Notes under the pieces: generated by a model
What the model was told of the DNA's origin: nothing
What the model saw: only the letters and a program-made list of their open reading frames with translations
The model's database searches: none
Source of the DNA: Ilyonectria destructans
Taxonomy: Eukaryota; Ascomycota; Sordariomycetes; Hypocreales; Nectriaceae
NCBI GenBank assembly: GCA_020740775.1
Contig: JAHEWK010000006.1
Coordinates: forward strand, 2,542,001 to 2,606,000
Direction: 5' to 3'
DNA: 64,000 nucleotides
In this document: positions 56,721 through 64,000 of the stretch, piece by piece
Position numbering within the stretch: position 1 is the stretch's first letter
How the letters are laid out: each line of letters begins with the position of its first letter
Made by a program: the position numbers and the translations under genes

Positions 56721-59296
56721 CCACCTACAGGCATCGATCCCCTCCAACTGCCCCTCCAACTGCTAGGGTGCATCAGAATAAATGCTTCTCGACGCGGACG
56801 GACCCAACGCTAGCCATGAACTTGCAGATTGAATGAAGACTCTTGTTTCAGGTGAGTCGATGTATCAAGAGCCTCGTATGTATGCCCTTCGGTCGCCCAG
56901 GCCACAGAGAGGCACGCCCATGATCCTGTATGTACGACATTGACAGTCACCCGCCATTTGGCTAGGAAAAGAAAACCTGCAGCCAAGCTACTCTAAAGTC
57001 ACCACAACTGCGACCCTCAATGCAAGCGTACGCCAACGCAAGCCAAACAAAAATAAGTGCAGATCTTATCAAGAAAAAACAATGAGCATAAACATTGCCA
57101 AGTGTCCATTGGTTTGTTTGTTTCAATCCTTCTTGCTCGTTTCTCTCTGGCGGCTGTTGTCCGCGGACACACACACATCCCCCTCTACCCTAACCCCATA
57201 CTCAAAAAGTCGCCTATCTAGGTGCCGTCCGGTAGCCGCTCGTGTGCCGTTTCCCCGGGCTCCTCGTATTCACCAATCGAGGGCATCCTTGTTCAGTCCT
57301 TGCTCTGCAGTAGTAGTGTAGTGAGAGGGCCTCATTTTGACAGGCGGATGCACCTCGAGGATGGAGTACTTTTCTTGGCAAATCGTGCTCGCTCTCACGC
57401 AGCAGCCGCCTGCCCACCTCGGGAGGCGCTGCGAGCGCTCCACAATCACCTCACTGTGCAGTTGGTCTGAATAGGATCAACCTGCCTGTACTTTTGACAT
57501 GGTCCGGTCAGTGTGTAAGACGAGAGAAGGGCCGGAACTTAGTTCGTGGGTTTCATTCGGGTTGTCCCGGCATGTGCAAGACATGTTTCCCAGTTGAGAA
57601 ACTCGACCACTTCTCTCATGATCTGATCTTGAGTTCTTCCGCGCGCTCATTCCGTGCTAAAACATGCAAGGGGTTATGAGCTCCATATCAAAAATTTCTC
57701 AGTTGTATTGCAGTGGCGACTGATCACTTTCCAACCTGATCACCAGAAGGTGGCGGATGGCGGTTTCGAGGAAATCATCTTGTTTAGAGCCCACCATGGC
57801 GGTGTGTCGACGCCCTCGAACCCCAGATTTGCCAAAGCAAGCAATCAAAAGTGATCCTAGAATGCCCCTAGGCGTACCCTCCCCCCTTTCCGTAGTCTTT
57901 CCTAGCCAGCCCACATCCCCATCGCCGTCCGGAGCAATATATGGCTCTAGCTCTCTTGCTCAGCAAGCCGGGCAACATCTAGCAACTCTTGAAACAGTCT
58001 ACCGGCTCTAATGCTGCGCTTTCATGCACCTAACATCATCCTAATTCGAGTCGACGAGCTTCCTCTTCGGGAGGCCTTCACCTGTAGCTGAGCTGAGCAT
58101 TACACCAACACCCACCCTCCGCACCTGAGCAAATTCTTCACAGCGGCGGCTTTGGGGCTTACAGATATGATTTTCATTGGACATATCACGGCATCATTAT
58201 CTCCGAGGAAATAGTGCATGCGATCTAAGGACGGCTAGAACTCAACCCGTGCTATGACCAATCATCCACCGGGTAACATCCTGTAGAAGGGCACACCCTG
58301 ACCTAGAAAGGGGGCGAATGGCTCATCCCTTGCAGTAGTGTCACTGTCGGTCAAGAGTATGTGTCCCACGTCTGGAGACTTAGTGGAATAGCGTGTGGTC
58401 AAACTGCGAATGTACAGGGTAGGCCATTCAGACTGCAACCCCTTACGCATGACGCCATCAGCTTCTTGCTCAATCCATAAGGGGAGTTAATAGTATAGAG
58501 TGTTTAGACTTTACGTTAATATTGACATTTCTAATGGCGTGGGGACTTTGTTTGGATTCGGATGTTGGCATTGTTTCTCGTTATATTGTCATGCTTATAC
58601 GCATTTCTACAGGTGGAATTGGAGGTGGCATGCGGGAAACTGTGTGCATGTGTTGTGAAAATAGCGACTTCGTGTCATGAACTTAATGATTTTTCATGGC
58701 AAATACGCCTAATGAGGTATTAATTTAACCCCTGGCAGAGAGAAGTTGGTGAAATATGATACCACGGTGACCGAGGCTTTCTTGCTCTTTGATTCCAGCT
58801 CTTGGCCCTTCGTCTGGCAAGGGCCTCTCACTCGCAATGTATCTGTGAGATAGTAGGATAGTAGTAAACGTCTCTTCCTAAAAAATGAACACCTAGTAGG
58901 CTCATTAAAGAGAAGAGGATTGGTTAGAAAACCAAACTTGCATCCAATTGAGGCGGGATGCCCGTGGTCAAAAGATTTGTGGAGGGCAACAGCAATGGTA
59001 ATTTGGTCCCAAGTAAAGATATTTCGCCAAATTTTATGTGAAAATGATTGTCAAGGCCACAACAAGTTGAAACATAGATGTATACACTTACGTATTGCGT
59101 GAATTTCAACCTGTCGAAGATATAGCAAAACGGAGGACGCCCAAGTTGCCCAACGCGACCAGGAAGCATCTCAGCACCAATATTCGCTGTTGTGTAACAG
59201 AGCATACATATATGTTGAATTGCCCTTTGAATTTATAACCGCCACTTGCTCCGGAGGCTCATTTAGCATTAGTGTATCAGTATAAAAACACGCTGG

Positions 59297-60392
59297 TCAA
59301 GATACGCTCCAGTCACACGACACTGTCCACACTTCGCCGTCCAATTCCACATCCCACACTGGCTGTCCCACGACAACCACACTCCCCACGCCCACAACCA
59401 CCCGGCGTCCCAGCCCCGTTAATTTGCCCTCACCCGCGAGCAAAAACCGCTTTGAAGCCGTCCCTGTAGCCTCTTCAACTCGCCCCTTGGCCAGGTACAT
59501 TCTCCGACCAGGGCGTATCTCCTCAATTGTCACTCTAACTACAGCCTCGACCACTTGGTCTACTCCTTCCCAACCTTTGATGTCGGAGAGCCAGCCCTGC
59601 AAGTCTGCGGCGAGTCCACCCGCGAGGTACTTTGCGCCTCGGCGCTGAGGGGAGAATGCGGTTGGGAGCCCCTCGGTCATGATATCGACCTCGGTGGGTT
59701 TGAAGCGTGGCGGCGGGTGAAAGGTAGGTTGCTGAGGGGCCTTTGCCTCATCGTGCAAGGTTCTGGTGTCGTGAACGACTTCCATGATGCTGGCTGTTGG
59801 TGTATGACCGCCAGTAAATAATTCGCCTTCTGAGTTACCATCCACGTCGTAATCTTGTTTGTACTGTGGAGGCGAAACCGGCATTGGCGAGATGGATACT
59901 CTTCGTCGCTTAGGCTCTCGCTCATCAAGGGGTGAACTGCCATCTGAAACCCTGAAATGCCCAAGAGAATCAGGCTCTATAGAATCTCGGGGTTCAGCCT
60001 CTGGGTCACCGCCCGACATGTCCGCGGTGCCATCCTGAGAGGTTGTCATGCCATCTGACTCGATCTCGATAGAGTCGTTAAGCGCGTCACCTTTCCTCCC
60101 TTCCCCCTCTTCGTTGTCATCCTCCCCGGGACTCTCCTCAATTTGGTCTTCTACCTCTTCCACATCCTCAATATCGCGCCCACTGCGTCCCTGAGTCGGC
60201 TTGGGTACAGACGAGGAGCCGAACCGCGGCGTGGACTGGAAGCGCGGAGGCCCCGTTGGCGTCTGTGAGGACTGAAGGCCCCGCTTTGCGAGGAGGAATC
60301 TCCGGGGGGTTGGTGTCTATGATAAGCGTGAGTAGATAGGTCTTACTGGTGATGCATAGATGAAGTTCACTTACGCTTGGGGGATGGCTCAT
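59297..60392 (-). CDS. unrecognised acidic protein with a beta-rich, possibly OB-fold C-terminus
   Basis: Two exons, 60392-60375 (only MSHPPS) and 60316-59297, encode 345 residues; the 58-nt intron uses GTAAGT and TAG. I do not recognise the family with certainty. The start TPTPRRFLLAKRG and GPPRFQSTPRFGS is basic and Pro-rich. Residues about 55-150 are strongly acidic and include a KRRRVSISP basic patch. The C-terminal third (LAGGLAADLQGWLSDIKG, VVEAVVRVTIEEIRPGRRM, FLLAGEGKLTGLGRRVVVG, SVVVVGQPVWDVELDG) is a run of beta strands with glycine turns that could be an OB fold, as in telomere or replication proteins. That is inference from pattern only. A nuclear location is likely from the basic patch. 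Confidence 0.7.
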
Positions 60393-61217
60393 GGTGTAGT
60401 ATTCGACTGCATGGCGCTCGGCGCCTTGCTCATGCAATCACCCAGCACACTGGAGATATCCGAGGTAGTGTCGACTTGGACGACCGAGTGTCGTTACGGA
60501 ACAGGACTTCTCCATGCGGAACTAGGCGTTACAACATGCGGGTAAAGCCGCGCGCGCGAGTGTGTGAGTGTGTGAGAATGACGTTCGCGATAGAAGGACA
60601 TTGGTAATTCGCGGCAGAATTCGGGCGGTGTGCCTAATTGGATTTGCTCGAACCAAGCCTAAGTTACACCACACTGCGTCTCCCATCGACACTATTGGAC
60701 GAACCCTCGACAAATAGCCATGGAGTAGAGGACGAATGGATTAACACAGAGTTGCATTTTCGAGAGATTAATCGAATTTCAAATACCATCTATTCTTCGT
60801 ACAGTAAAAATGTCCCCGAAATAGACCTCGTTGATGGTTCTAATAACAAGGCACTCCCTTGTGCCGGCTTTTCCTGTCTCTCTGCAGGTATACACAACGT
60901 TTAGAAAGCCACTATATATTCCTACAAAACGCCGGATTGTGTTGTGCACCCGCAAGTTTCCTTCTAACCACTATGCATTGTGACGACCGATTCCACGATG
61001 ATAACACACTCTTGCCCCGAGAACAAGAATACTTAAACTATCACAGTAGGCTGCCGCGAATCCACGACATGTCACAACGAGTTTAAACAGGAGGGTGTGC
61101 AAAAACCGTCTCTCGAAACGAACCAATGTTGATGGCTTGGTGAGCAGGACCGGCCCAGGATGACTGAGGCTGGCTGAAGCGAATGGTTGACCCAAGAGCT
61201 TGTAATAGTTGGTTGTG
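60393..61217. other. intergenic between two same-strand genes
   Basis: This holds the promoter of the acidic protein gene (right of 60392) and the 3' flank of the DUF3405 gene. I see no gene. Around 60545-60575 is a short gcgcg/gtgtgag repeat. Confidence 0.5.
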
Positions 61218-63624
61218 TTAACCATAGGCAAGCTCAAAGGTGGTCTTGTAGCTGCTCTTTGTTGCTTCGGTATTCTTGACATGGTGCAGCATCACCGGCG
61301 GCAAACACGGCCGGCCATGCTTCTCCTCCCATTTCTTACCGCCGATGCTCGTATCGGCCCAGCCCATCCAGTTGTTGAACAGGCGGTTAGGAGGTACTGC
61401 GCGGTAGTACCAGGTCGTGCCTTGGTACCTCCGTTCACGGCCCCAGCCCATGGGGCTACCACGGCCACCACTTTCGCCATTCTCTCCGGGGTTGAACCAC
61501 TTGGCAAGAAACTTGCCGTTCCAATCCCTATCCATGAATATGGGATGAGGGGCAAATACTGCCTTCAAGCCATGGAGGAGGGCAACGGTCTGAGGAGTCA
61601 TCTCGGAGGCAACGTGGTTACCTCGTAGGTTTTCCACGTGCATGATGTTTAGCAACTTCTTGGAAATACGCGATTGCGTGACAATAGTGGTTCGGCGAGG
61701 GAGGTCTTTCGACCTGTGAGTCAAGTCACTGTAGCCCCAGATGTGGTCCGCAATGACCCAGTTACTTCCGACGGGGTTGAAGATGGGTCCCACAGTAATG
61801 ACATCCGCCTCCTCACCAACGCCCCATTTGTAGTTGTCATCATCAGGATTCGATACGGGAGGTTTGGGTCCAATGGGGTTGATGAAGGGTAGGTTAATGG
61901 GTCCCCAAATGGTGTCGTTGCCGTAGCGCTGCTCGATATCCTCGCGAAACTCGACATCATATCGACCGTGATATTCTGGAATGTACCATCGCTCGTTTCT
62001 CTCCCACAAGCCCTTTCGTGGTTGCTTTGTTGAGAAGTCGGCCAGCTTCTGCAGAAGTTCGTAATGGTGCCCCGTGAAACGGAAGTCCATCTCCCAGTTC
62101 CAAACATAGTCAAACTGGGGGTGATCTTGGCTGAACTTCTGGACGGAGAGCCACTGTGCAGTGTGCACGCTGCGCTCTTCCTCATCCTTCAGCTCCGTGT
62201 AGACATCCCAGACAAGTTGATCATTCCACAGAATAGTAATGCCTTGGAATTCGGTAGGCACGTACTGCTTCAGGACGTTTTGATAAGTGTCGGAGTCCTC
62301 AAAGATGCGGAGACTGTTGTCCTTGACTTGAACTAGAAGGAAAACCTCGTATTCGCCGCCAGACCTCAGAGACAGCTCACTGATGAGAGCCCGAATGGTT
62401 TGCTTATCGTTTTCGGTGTACACCTTGCCAGTGTAAGATCGCAAGAGGATAGCTGTGCGTGATTCTGAAATGAAGCTATTGGGGGTGTTTCGGTTCTCCT
62501 TGTTGTGAAATTCCTTGTCGTCTTCAACAGCCTCTTCAGTGATGGGCGATGTCGCTGCCTTGGGCTCCTCCGTCTTATCTCGCTGGGATAACCAAGAGTC
62601 TGGCGTCTTAGATCCCGCGGATGCTGACGATGTCTCTGGGTAGATATTTAGGTATTCGTTCTTCCGATCCTTGTTCATGTCGTATCGCTGGGCGTTTTTG
62701 TGCACACATGCTCGCTGGAGATCGCCCCAGTTGACCTTGGCCCACTCCAAGGGCTCCAACTTACCACTGTCGCCCATCTTGTTCTGAGGAGTCAAACCGT
62801 AAGGACCCAGTCGTGTCTCCCGCTCCCAGCACAGATTTCCGTCCATGTTCATAACATCATAGCCACCCATCCTTGGCTTCGGCCACTCGTGAGGTTGGCC
62901 TTTGAAGACGAGGAGATCTTCAATGTAATCATTGGTGGCGCCCTTGCATGGAACGTAGGGTGCGTAGCCCTTCTTCTTCCACTCTCGAGTGTTGTAGTTG
63001 GGGAAAGGATCGTAACGAACGGGCTTCTCGACACTGAATTCGACGTCGGATTCTGGGTCGTATCGCAGGTCGGAGCTAAACTCTTCGGTGCGAGCGTCCT
63101 GGTGCTCGAGTGTGGCGAGAGTGTTGCCGTAGATGAGGTTGGACGTCGGAAGGCTACGATGACAGTGTAAGCAAATGATACGGGACGGCTGTATCGCAAA
63201 ATAGCGATAAAAAAACTCACTTTTCAGTGACGGCATAGGCGTGCCTCCACTCCTTTCTCATATCCTTCTCGTGCTGGAGCCTGGCAAGGGCGCCAAATCC
63301 ACGTTCCTTGCCATCTAGCTCGTAGCCCAGCTCAATGTCATTGGGATCCTCCTCGTCAGTCGGATCGTCCCAGTCCTCAAGGTGCTCGGCGGTGAGCTCC
63401 CACAATTCCTTCCGATTTTGAGGTGATTGCCCACCGTTCTGGCCATCTAAAGGATGGCCCTTGGAGCCTCCTGGGAAATAAGGCGGCACGGCTGGAGCAT
63501 TGGAACCCGAGCCACTGAAGAGGATATAGTAGGCCGATAGCATGGCGATGACGATGAGAAACGTCGACTTGGGCCGCAGCTTGCCGGAAAACAAGTGCCG
63601 CCCATGACTAGGCCACCGCTTCAT
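61218..63624 (-). CDS. DUF3405 family type II membrane protein
   Basis: Two exons, 63624-63221 and 63153-61218, encode 779 residues. A short basic N-terminus (MKRWPSHGRHLFSGKLRPKS) precedes one membrane anchor at 21-37, followed by an acidic stem; this is Golgi type II topology. The large C-terminal part matches the fungal DUF3405 family: RTAILLRSYTGKVYTENDK, AQWLSVQKFSQDHPQFDYVWNWEMDFRFTGHHYELL, AEFxxxxPRKGLWERNERWYIP-type segment, NDTIWGP, WGVGEEADVITVGPIFNPV and FMDRDWNGKFLAKWFN. The acidic WNWEMDFRFTGHHY stretch resembles a metal or nucleotide-sugar site, so a glycosyltransferase-like activity is suspected but unproven for the family. The 67-nt intron (GTGAGT, TAG) gives EKNLPTSNLIYG. Confidence 0.88.
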
Positions 63625-64000
63625 GATGGGCGACGTTCACCTAGCCCAAGCGGAGTCGTCGGGGGCGGGTAGCGAGGTCGGCGGTGTCGAGATCGATCGC
63701 GACGAGCGTCGCAACGGAGTAGAAATCAAATTGCAGGGCCAATTTGAATCATAAGTGTGCGACGTGGTCTCCGGCAAGGAGCTCGAGTGCCAGCAGCAGG
63801 CGGCGCAAGGTCGAAAGCTTGTCGCCACAGGGAGAGTCGAGGGTGGAATGGGCGAGGTCCGAGGCGAGACACAGCCTTGCAGTCTGGCGTCCTCCTGGTT
63901 CGGAGCCGAGCGCTTTGCCAAGGGAGCGTCGTGGCCTCTGTCAAAGAAAGCCGGGGGAGGAAATGGGAAAAGGCGGCGCGATAAGAAAAATGGTGGCTCA
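63625..64000. other. upstream flank of the DUF3405 gene, to the window edge
   Basis: This is the promoter and 5' leader of the minus-strand DUF3405 gene. Open frames here are short and overlap on both strands. Nothing else is seen. Confidence 0.5.

Larger units (their letters stand above)
51343..59296. other. 8.0 kb gene-free region
   Basis: No gene, tRNA or transposon is supportable over 8 kb. The right edge of the preceding gene's promoter carries a G-run array near 52.2 kb. Other landmarks are CAGCA-rich sequence at 53155-53195, repeated agctggaagct units at 53358-53408, a purine tract at 55160-55205, repeated cgtcccag units at 55505-55540, (gaaata)n at 55650-55670, and a 10-bp minisatellite at 56671. 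From 58480 to 59270 the sequence is AT-rich. Minus-strand pyrimidine-rich sequence at 54860-55260 resembles a leader of a distant minus-strand transcript. Confidence 0.5.

Noticed and set aside
1..64000. tRNA, 5S rRNA and CRISPR signals
   Set aside because: I looked by eye for B-box-like GGTTCGANTCC and 5S-like sequence on both strands and found no match with a plausible partner A-box or stem. No regularly spaced repeat array was seen. A covariance-model scan would be decisive.

Overview
The window is chromosomal DNA of a filamentous ascomycete (Pezizomycotina, most likely a Sordariomycete). The evidence is short spliceosomal introns of about 50-120 nt with GTANGT-type donors and CTRAC-like branch points, a Zn2Cys6 regulator, a CFEM-like GPI protein, a DUF3405 protein, an Ahc1-type zinc finger, and proteins of fungal type throughout. 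I recognise nineteen protein genes. I found no rRNA, tRNA, transposon or CRISPR array.

Layout from left to right. At 1-156 is the first exon of a small-GTPase-like gene cut by the window edge. At 0.9-5.3 kb lies a compact housekeeping block: mitoribosomal mS35 (minus), ALG13 (plus) and the actin-interacting WD40 protein AIP1 (minus). At 8.4-11.9 kb a CFEM-like GPI-anchored protein converges on an Ahc1-like zinc-finger protein. At 15.2-18.1 kb are an Alba-type protein, VTC1, and a Tctex-type dynein light chain divergent from VTC1. At 22.9-27.1 kb an F-box/Cys-His protein converges on a GT31-like glycosyltransferase. At 31.3-32.5 kb is a KpsF/GutQ-like sugar-phosphate isomerase. At 37.6-41.5 kb an SPX-domain membrane protein converges on a Zn2Cys6 transcription factor. 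At 45.8-51.3 kb are a GNAT acetyltransferase and two unrecognised proteins that look nuclear. At 59.3-63.6 kb are an unrecognised acidic protein and a DUF3405 type II membrane protein.

The architecture is uneven. Gaps between converging 3' ends are short (0.2-1.0 kb). Gaps on the 5' sides of genes are usually long: 3.1, 3.3, 4.7, 4.1, 5.1, 4.3 and 8.0 kb. These long gaps hold no convincing genes but contain pyrimidine-rich leaders, minisatellites and a telomere-like G-run array.

Functional themes. Polyphosphate and phosphate sensing appear twice (VTC1 and the SPX protein), and the VTC1 promoter carries three CACGTG boxes within 178 bp. The secretory pathway appears in ALG13, the GT31-like enzyme and DUF3405. 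The rest is cytoskeleton (AIP1, dynein light chain) and regulators. I see no biosynthetic cluster, defence island or other co-directional multi-gene system. The most unusual single observations are the Glu in the P-loop of the left-edge GTPase, the E-box cluster at VTC1, the CFEM-like protein with a rearranged first cysteine pair, and the unrecognised regulator-like gene beside an 8 kb gene-free stretch.
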